From Ruminococcus sp. (lineage in GTDB: Bacteria > Bacillota > Clostridia > Oscillospirales > Ruminococcaceae): 64,000 nucleotides of DNA. The notes under the pieces were generated by a model, which made no database searches, had not been told where the DNA came from, and worked only from the letters and a program-made list of their open reading frames with translations. The translations under genes were made by a program, and so were the position numbers. Shown one piece after another: positions 25,640 through 35,244 of this stretch. The DNA lies in NCBI GenBank assembly GCA_015066705.1, contig SVNV01000005.1, forward strand, positions 35,470 through 99,469, given 5' to 3'. Each line of letters starts with the position of its first letter. The stretch's first letter is position 1.

Positions 25640-26461
25640 TTATGATTCTGCATCTTTAGGCTTAGGCCCCTGTGAAACATAGCCTTCATCTCCGAGCTCG
25701 ATTCCCATAATCTGCAGGAGCTCCTTATTCTTTCCGATATAGGAATCCTTACTGATAATAGAAATTTCAACTCGTCTGTTTTTAGCTCGTCCCTCTTCGT
25801 TTTCGTTATCGCCCACCGGGAAAAGGTTTGCCCAGCCGATAGGCACGAATTTCTTAGGGCTTATTTCAAATTTCTCTTCAAAATAGTTTGATATTACGCT
25901 TGCTCTTTCTGCTGAAAGCATACGTGAGTCAACCTCACTGGCCTCAAAGCTTGCGGTATGGCCCTGTATTACAACACACAACACCTTATCGTCAACGCCC
26001 TTGATAGCGCCTCCCAGAAAGTCAAGCACTTCATAGCTACCCTCTGTAAGTATCGAGGTATCAGGTCGGAAGGAAATCCTGTCCTGAATCTCCATAAAGA
26101 TATTACTGTCAACCGGCCCGAGAATTTCTTCATTCTCTTCAGATTTACTTATTGTAATATCATCTTCAAGTCCGTTTTCCTCAATATACGCCTGAATAAT
26201 TTCAAACAGTGAGTCGATTTCGTTGGTAGCACCGTCATTATATGCCGGTTCTTTACCCTCTTCTGCCACTGTCAGAACAATCTGGTCAACCTTGTTTGCG
26301 CCTCTGTTATTGAAGGCTCTTACAATGTCTGCCCATTTTTCTTCCTCGACGGTTGAAAAGCTATAAAGAACTATAAAGAAGGTAAGCAGAAGTGTAACCA
26401 TATCGCCATAGGTGTCCATCCAGTTACCGCCGGATTCTTCCTCTCTCTTTTTACGAGCCAC
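25640..26461 (-). CDS. motB: Flagellar stator protein MotB
   Basis: 273 residues. A short basic N-terminus, one membrane helix with the ion-channel aspartate in DTYGDMVTLLLTFFIVLYSFS (Asp near 20), a linker, and an OmpA/MotB peptidoglycan-binding domain (about 120-245: GHTASFEASEVDSRMLSAERASVISNYF, NRRVEI). It anchors the stator to the wall. Start GTG 26461 after a G-rich ribosome binding site. Ion selectivity (H+ or Na+) cannot be called from sequence alone. fliL is not found nearby. Confidence 0.94.
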   Translation of the reverse strand: MARKKREEESGGNWMDTYGDMVTLLLTFFIVLYSFSTVEEEKWADIVRAFNNRGANKVDQIVLTVAEEGKEPAYNDGATNEIDSLFEIIQAYIEENGLEDDITISKSEENEEILGPVDSNIFMEIQDRISFRPDTSILTEGSYEVLDFLGGAIKGVDDKVLCVVIQGHTASFEASEVDSRMLSAERASVISNYFEEKFEISPKKFVPIGWANLFPVGDNENEEGRAKNRRVEISIISKDSYIGKNKELLQIMGIELGDEGYVSQGPKPKDAES

Positions 26462-26494
26462 ACTTCATTCCCCCTTTCAGATTTACATCTTTAG

Positions 26495-27343
26495 TTAAAT
26501 TCTTCCGTCGTCCTCAAAGGAATCGTCGCCTTTACCCTTTGATTTTGCAATTCGTCTTACAGGCATATTCTTTGGAAGGAGCTTATAAAGCTTTTCCTCA
26601 ATAAAGTTAGGGTTATCGCCGTCCTGAATTGCCTGAACACCGGTACTTATAATCAGCATTGTCAAAACCTCTTCCTCGTGACGGGTTTTCAGCTTTGCCG
26701 CAATAGGTTTAAACAACATATTTGCAAGGAATGAACCGTAAAGTGTTGTAATAAGCGCAACAGCCATATTTGACGCAAGCGAATCCGAGTCACTAAGGTT
26801 TCCCAGCAGGTTAATAAGACCTATAAGTGTACCAATCATACCGAAGGCAGGTGCATAGTCAGAGCCTTTGAGATAAAATCCCTGTGCCTGTGAATGTCTG
26901 TCTTCCATATTATCCATTTCGGTTTCCATAAGCTGTCTTACCTTTTCAGGGTCAGTTGAGTCGACAACCATCATAAGTGATTTTTTCATAAACGGGTCTT
27001 TAACCTCGTTTACCTTTTCTTCAAGTGCAAGAAGTCCGTTGATTCTTGCTTCCTTAGCAAATTCAACGATTTCGGTAATAATTTCCTTAGGGTCTTCCTT
27101 TTTATGCTTGAACAATATCTTGAAATGCTTTGGAATCTTCTTGAAAAATTCAAGCGGATAGGATACTAAAAGTGCTGCTGTTGTACCACCCAGAACGATA
27201 GCGATTGACGCCGGGTCAAAAAACGCCATAAGGTTTCCCGGTGTAAAGGTTGTAGCACCCGTCTCAGGGCTTTCACCCAGCATAATACTTACCAAGATAA
27301 GCACAACGCCAAGTATCCAACCGATAATTGTAGACAAATCCAT
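26495..27343 (-). CDS. motA: Flagellar stator protein MotA
   Basis: 282 residues with four membrane helices (about 4-22, 36-60, 160-180, 193-212) and a large cytoplasmic loop (about 70-155). APAFGMIGTLIGLINLL contains the conserved channel-lining Pro/Gly/Thr region, and ALITTLYGSFLANMLFKPIAAKL is the family signature. It forms the stator with MotB, encoded 33 bases downstream. The ribosome binding site before ATG 27343 is weak (AAAGATAAATT). Confidence 0.94.
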   Translation of the reverse strand: MDLSTIIGWILGVVLILVSIMLGESPETGATTFTPGNLMAFFDPASIAIVLGGTTAALLVSYPLEFFKKIPKHFKILFKHKKEDPKEIITEIVEFAKEARINGLLALEEKVNEVKDPFMKKSLMMVVDSTDPEKVRQLMETEMDNMEDRHSQAQGFYLKGSDYAPAFGMIGTLIGLINLLGNLSDSDSLASNMAVALITTLYGSFLANMLFKPIAAKLKTRHEEEVLTMLIISTGVQAIQDGDNPNFIEEKLYKLLPKNMPVRRIAKSKGKGDDSFEDDGRI

Positions 27344-27415
27344 AATTTATCTTTATGTCGGGTCATTTAAACTTTCCGACACGCCTCCTTTCGAAGTTTT
27401 CGCTTTCTTAGAAAT

Positions 27416-27643
27416 TCACTCCTCAGTGTCTTCATCAAGCGGAGCATTATCCTTATCAGCATACTCAATACATTTACCTTTAAATTGAGCAATCATATCA
27501 ATAATTTCTCTCATAGGCTGTGATGCCAGATAAACATTTCCGTTTGTAAGTCTTATAGTTGTATCAGGTGTTTCGATAATTGTTTCTATAAGTTCGTCAT
27601 TGAGGGCAAATTCTTCTCCGTTGAGTTTATTGAGAATAATCAT
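27416..27643 (-). CDS. flbD: FlbD/SwrD family flagellar protein
   Basis: 75 residues. IILNKLNGEEFALNDELIETIIETPDTTIRLTNGNVYLA is the compact beta-rich family signature. In Bacillus the homologue SwrD raises motor torque by affecting stator function, which fits its place directly before motAB. An acidic tail follows. Confidence 0.9.
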   Translation of the reverse strand: MIILNKLNGEEFALNDELIETIIETPDTTIRLTNGNVYLASQPMREIIDMIAQFKGKCIEYADKDNAPLDEDTEE

Positions 27644-27670
27644 TCAACAATCCTCCAATCAGAAAGCTTC

Positions 27671-27693
27671 ACGGGGAGGGATTAGCTCCCCGT
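27671..27693 (-). other. Intercistronic hairpin between flgE and flbD
   Basis: A perfect 8-bp stem ACGGGGAG/CTCCCCGT around a 7-base loop. No T tract follows, so it is not a classical terminator. It could protect the flgE 3' end or lower expression of the genes after it. Confidence 0.6.
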
Positions 27694-27714
27694 CAGCCAA
27701 TAATTTCAGTCAAA

Positions 27715-29298
27715 TTATCTCTTGAGGTTGATAAGTTCTTCAAGCATTGTATCTGAAACTGTGATAAGTCTTGAACAAGCCTGGAAGCCTCTCTGTGTTG
27801 TAATCATATCTGCGAATTCCTGTGAAAGGTCAACGTTTGAAGCTTCAAGAGTACCTGCAGCAAGTTCACCTGAGCCGTTAAGACCTGCTGTTGTAACTCT
27901 TGCAGGACCTGAGTTAAGGCTTTCTGCGAAGTATGTGCTACCAACCTGAATAAGACCTGCAGGGTTATCGAATGTAGCAAGGTCGATTCTACCAAGCTCG
28001 AGAAGTCCGAGAGTTGGGTGTGTACCTGTGATGATACCGTTTGCAGAAATGTTGATACCTGTAAGGTCAGCAACAGTCTGTTCGCCACCTGTTGTACCGC
28101 CCTTAAGAGCGAATGATGAAGAACCAAAGCCAAGGTTCTTAGCAGGCTGTGAAGGAACAGAAGCAACGTCAGCTGTGTATGTATTTCCTGCAAAGTTCTG
28201 GATATTAGCCCAGCTTGGGAATGTAAGAACGAAGCTGTCTGATGATTCAGGGCCTGTCATTACAACTGAACCTGAAGTAGCCATCTGAGCCTTTGAAAGA
28301 GTTGCTTCATAAGTACCGTTACCAGCTGAAATTGTGCAGGTTTCATTTACGTCGTCAATAGTGATTGTATAATCCATTGGGTCAGTGTATGAGAAAGTAT
28401 CGCCAACGCTCTTGATTGAGAATGCTGTTCTCATTGCAACAGGGATACCGATTGAACCTGTTTCAACACCGAAGTTTGAGTTGACAATCTGAGCACCTGT
28501 AAGTCCGCCTGCGTCAAAAGCATCAACAGGGTCAAGACCGATGCTGAATGGGCCTGCAACGTGGTCCATACCGCCGTTTGCTTCTGTAATTGCTTCATTT
28601 ACAGCAGCTTCGAGGTCGCTCAAGGTATCAAATCTTTCGTTTGAGTTGAGAGTTACTGTAATAGTTGTTGAAGTAACAGCAGCTGTTGCTCTCTGTCCGT
28701 ATGGAAGAGTATTGCTCTGTGTGAATGCGAATGAAACGTTACCTGCTGCGTTTTCGCCTGAAGCCTGTACTCTGATAAGTACGTTGTTAATCATATCTTC
28801 GCCTGAAGCTGCAGCCGGGCTTTCGTAAGGAAGGTCAATTCTGATTCTGTTTGAGCTTCCTTCAAGATTAAGGTTATTAGCAGAAACACCGAGAACAAAG
28901 TTACCGTTTACGTCTACGAGGTTTCCGTCTGCGTCGATATCAAGCATACCTGCCTTTGTGTAGAAGATATTTCCTGTTCCGTCCATAACCTGGAAATATC
29001 CGTCGCCGGCAATAGCCACGTCAAGTGAGAGACCAGTAGTTGTGAGTGTTGACTGTGAGTGGTTTACGTCTGTGCTTCCCAGTGATGAACCGTAACCAAC
29101 CTGAACTGCGTTTGTACCGCCTTTAGCAGCTGTTGCAGCTGTTGCGTCAGTTGTTGTCTGGTAGTATACGTCTCTGAATGTTACTCTTGTTGATTTAAAA
29201 CCGTATGTGCTAACGTTTGAAATATTGTTACCGATAACGTCCATCTTAGTCTGGTGTGTTGACATACCTGCTACGCCTGAATATAAACTTCTTAACAT
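27715..29298 (-). CDS. flgE: Flagellar hook protein FlgE
   Basis: 527 residues from ATG 29298, which has AAGGAG upstream; the longer frame to 29355 lacks a start signal. The N-terminal RSLYSGVAGMSTHQTKMDVIGNNISNVSTYGFKSTRVTFRDVYYQ and C-terminal SNVDLSQEFADMITTQRGFQACSRLITVSDTMLEELINL are the D0 helices; the large middle forms the outer hook domains. It is longer than Bacillus FlgG-type hook protein (264) and more like the 400-550 residue hooks of other bacteria. Confidence 0.93.
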   Translation of the reverse strand: MLRSLYSGVAGMSTHQTKMDVIGNNISNVSTYGFKSTRVTFRDVYYQTTTDATAATAAKGGTNAVQVGYGSSLGSTDVNHSQSTLTTTGLSLDVAIAGDGYFQVMDGTGNIFYTKAGMLDIDADGNLVDVNGNFVLGVSANNLNLEGSSNRIRIDLPYESPAAASGEDMINNVLIRVQASGENAAGNVSFAFTQSNTLPYGQRATAAVTSTTITVTLNSNERFDTLSDLEAAVNEAITEANGGMDHVAGPFSIGLDPVDAFDAGGLTGAQIVNSNFGVETGSIGIPVAMRTAFSIKSVGDTFSYTDPMDYTITIDDVNETCTISAGNGTYEATLSKAQMATSGSVVMTGPESSDSFVLTFPSWANIQNFAGNTYTADVASVPSQPAKNLGFGSSSFALKGGTTGGEQTVADLTGINISANGIITGTHPTLGLLELGRIDLATFDNPAGLIQVGSTYFAESLNSGPARVTTAGLNGSGELAAGTLEASNVDLSQEFADMITTQRGFQACSRLITVSDTMLEELINLKR

Positions 29299-29432
29299 AA
29301 TAAATTTCTCCTTTAAATTAAAATATAGTTTGATTTGTAAGTTGATAATTTTCAAGGAGACTGTATTTAGTTTTGCGGAAATTCATCTGTCGGTCAGAAT
29401 TTCCAATAGCTTCCTAAAAAGGTCCGGCCATA
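29299..29432 (-). promoter_or_regulatory. Long intercistronic leader before flgE with one strong hairpin
   Basis: 134 bases, unusually long for this operon. It contains a perfect 8-bp stem GGAAATTC/GAATTTCC (29377-29404) with a 12-base loop. The stretch between the hairpin and flgE is AT-rich, but I find no convincing -35/-10 pair. An internal processing site or hook-specific control is possible. Confidence 0.4.
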
Positions 29433-29819
29433 TTAAATAATTACAGTCCCATCGATATTTGTAAAACAATTTCCTTTTAATTCATCGCTACTGATTGTAG
29501 TGATTACAGTTGAGTTTCTTACGCTCACGATATATGCTGACTGGTCAACCAATATCAGTGTATCGTCCAGTCCCTTTTCCTCTGCAATTTTAACTCCCTC
29601 GCTGAGTCTTTCCATAGCCTCGTCGGAAATATCAATATTTCTGTCGATAACTCTGTTTACAGCGTGCTTTGAAAAATTGAGTCCGCTTGCGGAGGATATC
29701 TGTTCCTTCAAGACATCTTTAAACGAGGTTGTACCTATACTTTCGGTAACAATCTGCGACGAGGTCTGTGGAACACCTGTGATAATAGGCGTTGACATTC
29801 GCCTGAGGTTAATATCCAT
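29433..29819 (-). CDS. Flagellar operon protein of the TIGR02530 family
   Basis: 128 residues. LNFSKHAVNRVIDRNIDISDEAMERLSEGVKIAEEKG, then VSVRNSTVITTIS and FTNIDGTVII, match the family found between flgD and flgE in Firmicutes. Its exact function is not established; a role in hook assembly is inferred from its constant position. The segment between residues 1 and 45 is low in conservation. Confidence 0.85.
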   Translation of the reverse strand: MDINLRRMSTPIITGVPQTSSQIVTESIGTTSFKDVLKEQISSASGLNFSKHAVNRVIDRNIDISDEAMERLSEGVKIAEEKGLDDTLILVDQSAYIVSVRNSTVITTISSDELKGNCFTNIDGTVII

Positions 29820-29838
29820 AGTTTACCTCCTTCTTTTA

Positions 29839-30336
29839 TTATTCAACCGGTTCTACCTCCGCCGTTTCGTCCTCAGCTTCAACATTTTCTCCGGTATGGA
29901 GCTGCATAATCTGGTCAAGGGTATATGTTTTTCCGTTTACCTTTACGGTAAATTCGTTATTCACCAGAGAAACGCTTGTTACCACGCCTGTATTCTTTGA
30001 AACCTCTCCGCCTATCTCATTCTTAGCGACAGTAACTGTCTGTCCGAGAAGTGAAGCAGCGTAATTTGTCTTTGAATACTCAGCAAGCTTCTGCATTTCC
30101 TGCATTGATGAAAACTGTGCAAGCTGTGCCATATACTCTGTATTATCTGTCGGATTAAGGAAATCCTGATTAGTCATCTGAGTAATCATAAGATTCATAA
30201 AATCCGAAACATCCAGATGTGACTTATCCTCATTAGAGAAAACCGCATTGAATTTATTCTTATCTGTTCCCGCTGTTCCGTTGAGGAGCGATTCATAGTA
30301 TCTGTCTGTTGAGCTTCCAGTTCCGTTAATCGGCAT
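29839..30336 (-). CDS. flgD: Flagellar hook cap protein FlgD
   Basis: 165 residues, shorter than the Salmonella protein (about 230). It has the conserved export and assembly region DVSDFMNLMITQMTNQDFLNPTDNTEYMAQLAQFSSMQEM, then a small beta domain (about 85-150) and an acidic tail. FlgD caps the growing hook. The C-terminal Fn3/Tudor-like half of longer FlgDs is reduced here, as in Bacillus. Confidence 0.92.
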   Translation of the reverse strand: MPINGTGSSTDRYYESLLNGTAGTDKNKFNAVFSNEDKSHLDVSDFMNLMITQMTNQDFLNPTDNTEYMAQLAQFSSMQEMQKLAEYSKTNYAASLLGQTVTVAKNEIGGEVSKNTGVVTSVSLVNNEFTVKVNGKTYTLDQIMQLHTGENVEAEDETAEVEPVE

Positions 30337-30358
30337 ATTCTTCCTCCTTTCTCAAATT

Positions 30359-32503
30359 TTAGATAAAGGTATTGATTTTTGAATTGTCTCTGTACACAGG
30401 TTCTGAAATATCTGCTGACTGCTCAGAAATAGTATTTCTTGCTCTTACATATCTCGGAGTACCCTCTCTGAAGTTACCCTGATTCTGTTCAAACTGTTCA
30501 GAGAAATCCTGCTGTAAAAAGCCGTCATTTGTCTGATTCTGAGCCTGTACAGGTTCTGCTACTCTGATTTCATTAACCTGTGCGTTAAACTGACTGAGTG
30601 CTGACTGGAGTTCATTCATTTCCTTATCAAGCATCTGAGCTGTACTCTTTTCGCTTGCCACAAGTTCAAGAATGATACCGTCGTCTGTCTTTTCGAGGTT
30701 TACCGTTACTTCGCCAAGTCCTTCCGGATTAAGCTTAACGCTGAAGGTTTCAACCTCTTCGTACTTCTGTGTCAGTTTAGCCGAAATCTGTTCTACCGTC
30801 TGTTGTCTTACATTTGACGCTGTTACATTCTCTCTGACTATTCTCGTAAACTGAGAAATTCTTTCCTGAGAATCAACTGTCTGTGCCTCGACATCTGCAT
30901 ACTGTGGCAGGTTCTGATTTTTGTCGGTTTTTGTTTCTCTCATAACATTTTTCTTTGCTTCTCTTACCGCATTTGCGAAATTATTTTCACCGATAAGAAT
31001 ATCCGCCTCAGAAAAATCCTTCTGTGAGCTAACATCAGAATCAAAAGTTTCCTGTGTCATTTGCGGTGCGTATTCCACACCTACCTGTTGATTTGTCACA
31101 TTTCCCTTATTAACGCTGTTATCAGCCATAACGTACTGTGTAGTCTTTGAAACTGTGGCATCGCCCTTTTCAAAAGCCTCAGCAAGTTTTTCAAGCTTGG
31201 AGATATCCTCCTTCTGCTTTACGTTTGCAAGCTGTTTGAGTGCGTCAAGTGGGATAATTGTGCTCATAGGGATAGCTGTTTCGTCCTTGTTATCTTTTCC
31301 TGAGAAAATCTGAGAAATAAGATTTGTGGAAGAAAGTCCGCCAAGTCCCAGCAATGACGAATTATTATCGTCGTTGTCGCTGAATGCTGACAATACAGAA
31401 TTGAGTCCTCCCGTACCGCTCATCATACTCACAAGGTTTTCGGCGCTATAATTGCCAAAGCCTCCGAGAAGAGCCGTAACACCCAGTGAATCAAGGTTAC
31501 CCATTCCGCCGAAGTTTTCATCAAGCAGGAGGTCAACCAATGAGCTTCCCGAGCCATTTTTCGATGATGAATTGTCTGCAAGTGCAGAAAGCATTACAAG
31601 CTGTTCTGCTGTAAGCGTACCCTTAGCCTCTCCGTCTTCTGAAAGTCCCACAAACTGCGTAATACCGAGCTTTTCCATTGCATTTATAAGTCCCAGTGAC
31701 TGTGACACACTTCCGTTAAGTGTTCCAACCGAGCTTAAAAGTGTCTGGAGGTCTGCTGCGTTTTCGCTTTGTGAAATAAGGCTCAGATATCCAGCCGAAA
31801 AGTCCTTTGCATTACCCGTCATAATCAAATTCTTAGCTATTTCTGCAGAAAGTTCGTTATTTCCCGCATTTCCAGCCAAAGGAGTCTTAGCGTCATAAGT
31901 TTTCAGTGTCGGTGTGGTATCCCCGTTTGTTTTAAGGGTTTCCACTGCTGAAATCTCTCTGTAAGAATTCCTTGTTGAAGGGCTCTGATTTCCTGTGGTC
32001 TGTGCAACAACTGTTTCCGGTGCATTCTTCACCTGTTCAGCTTCCAGTTTCAGCGTATGTGCCTTGATTTGTGAAAGTGAGTCTGGCTTTGTCATTTCTG
32101 GCAAAACTTCAATACTTTCCGGCAAATTGGTATCAACTGTTACCTTTGGATTCTCATTTCCTGTGTGAATCTGTGGCATTTCATTACCGCTCAAGACTTT
32201 TGGCATTTCAATACCAGTCATCATTTCAGGCAACTGATTAACAGTCAACAATTCAGGCATCGTACCGTTCTGGGCAAGCATCTGCAAAACATCTGCTTCC
32301 TGTCCGCCGTTTTCAGCGTTTGCTGCTACAAGCTGTGCAAAATCAACCGTCTGACCATTCTGATTAGCGTTCATCTGTCCCTGTGCAAGGGCATTAACAA
32401 AAGCCGTCATAAAGTCAGCCGAACCTACCGTCTGATTAACAAGGTTAGTCTGGTTAAGAACATTCCCGCCGTTATTCACAACGATAGTTTTGATTGCGTC
32501 CAT
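30359..32503 (-). CDS. fliK: Flagellar hook-length control protein FliK
   Basis: 714 residues. Starts at ATG 32503; the upstream TTG in frame is less likely because a GGCGGTG ribosome binding site lies just before the ATG. A long Asn/Gln/Ser-rich ruler (about 1-540) precedes the C-terminal Flg_hook domain (about 590-680): ISAKLTQKYEEVETFSVKLNPEGLGEVTVNLEKTDDGIILELVASE, with LxPexLGxVxV clearly seen. It measures the hook and triggers the FlhB switch. It contains repeated degenerate NLPEM/EMPQIHTGNE motifs near residues 90-140. Confidence 0.93.
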   Translation of the reverse strand: MDAIKTIVVNNGGNVLNQTNLVNQTVGSADFMTAFVNALAQGQMNANQNGQTVDFAQLVAANAENGGQEADVLQMLAQNGTMPELLTVNQLPEMMTGIEMPKVLSGNEMPQIHTGNENPKVTVDTNLPESIEVLPEMTKPDSLSQIKAHTLKLEAEQVKNAPETVVAQTTGNQSPSTRNSYREISAVETLKTNGDTTPTLKTYDAKTPLAGNAGNNELSAEIAKNLIMTGNAKDFSAGYLSLISQSENAADLQTLLSSVGTLNGSVSQSLGLINAMEKLGITQFVGLSEDGEAKGTLTAEQLVMLSALADNSSSKNGSGSSLVDLLLDENFGGMGNLDSLGVTALLGGFGNYSAENLVSMMSGTGGLNSVLSAFSDNDDNNSSLLGLGGLSSTNLISQIFSGKDNKDETAIPMSTIIPLDALKQLANVKQKEDISKLEKLAEAFEKGDATVSKTTQYVMADNSVNKGNVTNQQVGVEYAPQMTQETFDSDVSSQKDFSEADILIGENNFANAVREAKKNVMRETKTDKNQNLPQYADVEAQTVDSQERISQFTRIVRENVTASNVRQQTVEQISAKLTQKYEEVETFSVKLNPEGLGEVTVNLEKTDDGIILELVASEKSTAQMLDKEMNELQSALSQFNAQVNEIRVAEPVQAQNQTNDGFLQQDFSEQFEQNQGNFREGTPRYVRARNTISEQSADISEPVYRDNSKINTFI

Positions 32504-32565
32504 TTTTTCACCGCCTTTCCTATTCAATTTTCAAAATATATACTAAGACCAAAGTCCTAATACCG

Positions 32566-33012
32566 TTAATTTTCCTCTCTTGTATAAGACGTGGAAACAA
32601 ACTCAGCAATTATATCCTCCTGCTCTTTATTGTAAGCGGCGATATATTCCTCAAGCTGTTTTTCCTCCAGCTTATCAAGTCCCGAAACCTCCTGTTTTGC
32701 AAGCACAACCTTTTTCTGTTGCCTTTCAATGGAAATATCCAGAAGATTTATTCTTTTCAAGATAGACTTCTTTTCTTCTCTCACTCCGTTTTTACGGAAT
32801 TCGTAGATATTGAGCTGAGCGATGGTCATTCCTTCCTTGAAGTTTTTATGCATCTCCTGATTTATCAGTTCATACTGTTTGTCCAGGTCAGCAATTTTTT
32901 CCTCAAGGCCTTTCTTTTCCATTCTCAGTCCGAGAAGCGTATTTTTCTCCCTGTTGAGCATCTGTGTTTTATAGTCTTTAATTCTTTTTAATGAAAACTC
33001 ATATTTCTTCAA
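32566..33012 (-). CDS. fliJ: Flagellar export chaperone FliJ
   Basis: 148 residues, almost entirely two long helices forming a coiled coil (FSLKRIKDYKTQMLNREKNTLLGL...KISIERQQKKVVLAKQEV-like heptads). FliJ is the central stalk of the FliI ATPase ring. Start TTG 33012 with an AGAGG 9 bases upstream. Sits 16 bases after fliI. Confidence 0.88.
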   Translation of the reverse strand: MKKYEFSLKRIKDYKTQMLNREKNTLLGLRMEKKGLEEKIADLDKQYELINQEMHKNFKEGMTIAQLNIYEFRKNGVREEKKSILKRINLLDISIERQQKKVVLAKQEVSGLDKLEEKQLEEYIAAYNKEQEDIIAEFVSTSYTREEN

Positions 33013-33028
33013 GACTTAAAACCTCTCA

Positions 33029-34339
33029 TCAGGCAAGAATTTTTCGCATTATATCAACAGTTTCTTTATGAGAAAATCTCACATCGACTGTCTGTTGCAG
33101 AAATTCATTTATTTCGCCTATTTTCTTTATTGCCGTATCAAGCTCAGGATTGCTTCCCGACTTATAGGCACCTATCGAAATCAAATCCTGATTTTCGTTA
33201 TAAATTGACATCAGGTTTCTGATTTTCCCTGCCATTTGTTTTTGTTCACTTGAAGCTATAGCCGACATAAGTCGTGAAAGGCTTGCAAGAACATCGATTG
33301 CAGGGTAGTGGTTTTTCATAGCTATTTTTCTGGAAAGCATTATATGTCCGTCTATGATACCTCTGACTGTATCGGATACCGGTTCGTTTGAATCGTCACC
33401 CTCAACAAGAACTGTATAAATCCCCGTAATCGAGCCCTTTTCAAAGTTTCCGCATCTTTCGAGCAGTTTAGGAAGTGAGGCATAAATTGATGGTGGATAG
33501 CCTCTGGCAACAGGAGGTTCGCCGGTGCTGAGACCGATTTCTCTCTGTGCCATACAATATCTTGTAAGCGAGTCCATCATCAGCAGAACGTTCATACCCT
33601 TATCCCTGAAATACTCAGCGATTGTTGTAGCCGTAAGTGCACATTTATTTCTCAGCATAGCCGACATATCAGATGTAGCAACCACAACTACCGAACGTTT
33701 TGCACCTTCTTCTCCCAAATCGTTATTAAGAAATTCCACAAGCTCACGTCCACGCTCGCCGACCAGTGCGATAACATTCACATCGGCAGTAACGTTTCTG
33801 GCAATCATACCCATAAGTGTACTCTTACCTACACCAGAACCTGCAAAAATTCCCATTCTCTGGCCTTTTCCTATTGTCAGCATACCATCTATCGCTTTGA
33901 TTCCAAGCTCAATCGGCTCTGAAATAGCAGGTCTTGTCATCGGGTTTGAAGGTTTTCCATTTATTGAATAATAGCTGTTACCTTTGATTTCGCCCTTACC
34001 GTCGATTGGATTTCCCAAAGCATCAACCGTTCTTCCGATAAGGTCGTCACTCATTTTCACCTGTAATTTCTTATGAGTGTTATAAACAGGATTTCCGTAG
34101 CCCACTCCGTCGGTATCGTTATAAGGCATCAACAGAGCCATTCCTCCACGGAAGCCCACCGCCTCACAGACAACTCTTTCACCGTCTGCAGTAAGGATTT
34201 CACAAACGTCGCCGACATTACAGCTCATTCCGGAAGCCTCGATAGTCATTCCGACAATCTGTTCAACCCTTCCGTAGTTTGTAAAAAAGTTTCCGAAATT
34301 GACTCCCTGACGGAGTTTACTCAAATCCTTATCCGTCAT
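33029..34339 (-). CDS. fliI: Flagellum-specific ATPase FliI
   Basis: 436 residues, typical length. An F1-beta-like ATPase: Walker A GSGVGKSTL near 168-176, GERGRE, Walker B VLLMMDSLTR, and the GEPPVARGYPPSIYASLPKLLERCG stretch specific to FliI/type III ATPases. It energises export with FliH and FliJ, encoded on either side. Confidence 0.97.
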   Translation of the reverse strand: MTDKDLSKLRQGVNFGNFFTNYGRVEQIVGMTIEASGMSCNVGDVCEILTADGERVVCEAVGFRGGMALLMPYNDTDGVGYGNPVYNTHKKLQVKMSDDLIGRTVDALGNPIDGKGEIKGNSYYSINGKPSNPMTRPAISEPIELGIKAIDGMLTIGKGQRMGIFAGSGVGKSTLMGMIARNVTADVNVIALVGERGRELVEFLNNDLGEEGAKRSVVVVATSDMSAMLRNKCALTATTIAEYFRDKGMNVLLMMDSLTRYCMAQREIGLSTGEPPVARGYPPSIYASLPKLLERCGNFEKGSITGIYTVLVEGDDSNEPVSDTVRGIIDGHIMLSRKIAMKNHYPAIDVLASLSRLMSAIASSEQKQMAGKIRNLMSIYNENQDLISIGAYKSGSNPELDTAIKKIGEINEFLQQTVDVRFSHKETVDIMRKILA

Positions 34340-34359
34340 AAAGTCCCTCCACGATTAAG

Positions 34360-35244
34360 CTACTGATTTTCTGAAAGTTCTTCAGATTCTTCCTCAAAGT
34401 TTCTGAAATACTCTCTTATATTTGAAAGCTGTTCTCTCACCGAAGCCACAACCTTACGGTCGCTTCCGTTGACAACCACGTCGCCCACGTCGGTGTTGCT
34501 GACAGTCTCAAATTCGGTTTTGACATCAGGATTTTCATAATCCTTTTTCAGCTCTTCGACCAGGTTACCAAGCTTATCCGAAAGCTCGACGCTAATCCAT
34601 TCGGCACCCTTAGCCTCCTTGATAGCAGCCTTCACCAGTTCTTTAAGGTAACGATCGTCCTCGCTGATTTTCTTATATACCAAGGCAGAAGCCACGTCAC
34701 AGGACAGCCATTTGAGCTGTTTTGAAAACTCCTCAAATCTATCATTCTGAGCCTGTTTCATTTCCTGAACAACTTCTTCAAGCCAGTCAAGCTTCTGAGA
34801 GATTTCTTCCATCTTGGCTTGTTTTCCGGCTTTCATACCTTGTTGTCTTGCTTTTTCAAAAATTTCGCCCGCCTGCATCTGAGCATGCTTTATAATTTCT
34901 TCTCTATGTTTTTCGCCGTCCGTTTCAATCTGTTCGATTTTCTGGCGGTATTCTTCCTCCGCCTTCGCCTTCATAAACTCAGCTTCGTTTTTGTTCTTTT
35001 CCTTATACTCGTTGAGCTTATCGTTCAAAAACGCCGAAACCGCTGCTCTTTGTTTGTCGTTATATTCCGACATATCAAAGCCTTCAACCTCATAGATTTC
35101 CTTAGCGGAATTTTCCTTTTTATCAGAATTATCCGTTTTTTTCTTATAAAGCTTTGCCAAATCAACAGGCTTGAATTCCGCATCTGGAATTGTTACTGTT
35201 TCTTCGCTGTCGAAGTTTAGAGAATTTCTAAGAACACTATGCAA
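34360..35244 (-). CDS. fliH: Flagellar assembly protein FliH
   Basis: 294 residues. A long charged coiled coil (about 60-165, with many Glu/Lys/Gln) and a C-terminal domain (about 175-265: WLSCDVASALVYKKISEDDRYLKELVKAAIKEAKGAEWISVELS). FliH binds FliI and links it to the C-ring. Start is TTG 35244, overlapping the fliG stop by 8 bases; a GTG three codons later is an alternative. Confidence 0.9.
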   Translation of the reverse strand: MHSVLRNSLNFDSEETVTIPDAEFKPVDLAKLYKKKTDNSDKKENSAKEIYEVEGFDMSEYNDKQRAAVSAFLNDKLNEYKEKNKNEAEFMKAKAEEEYRQKIEQIETDGEKHREEIIKHAQMQAGEIFEKARQQGMKAGKQAKMEEISQKLDWLEEVVQEMKQAQNDRFEEFSKQLKWLSCDVASALVYKKISEDDRYLKELVKAAIKEAKGAEWISVELSDKLGNLVEELKKDYENPDVKTEFETVSNTDVGDVVVNGSDRKVVASVREQLSNIREYFRNFEEESEELSENQ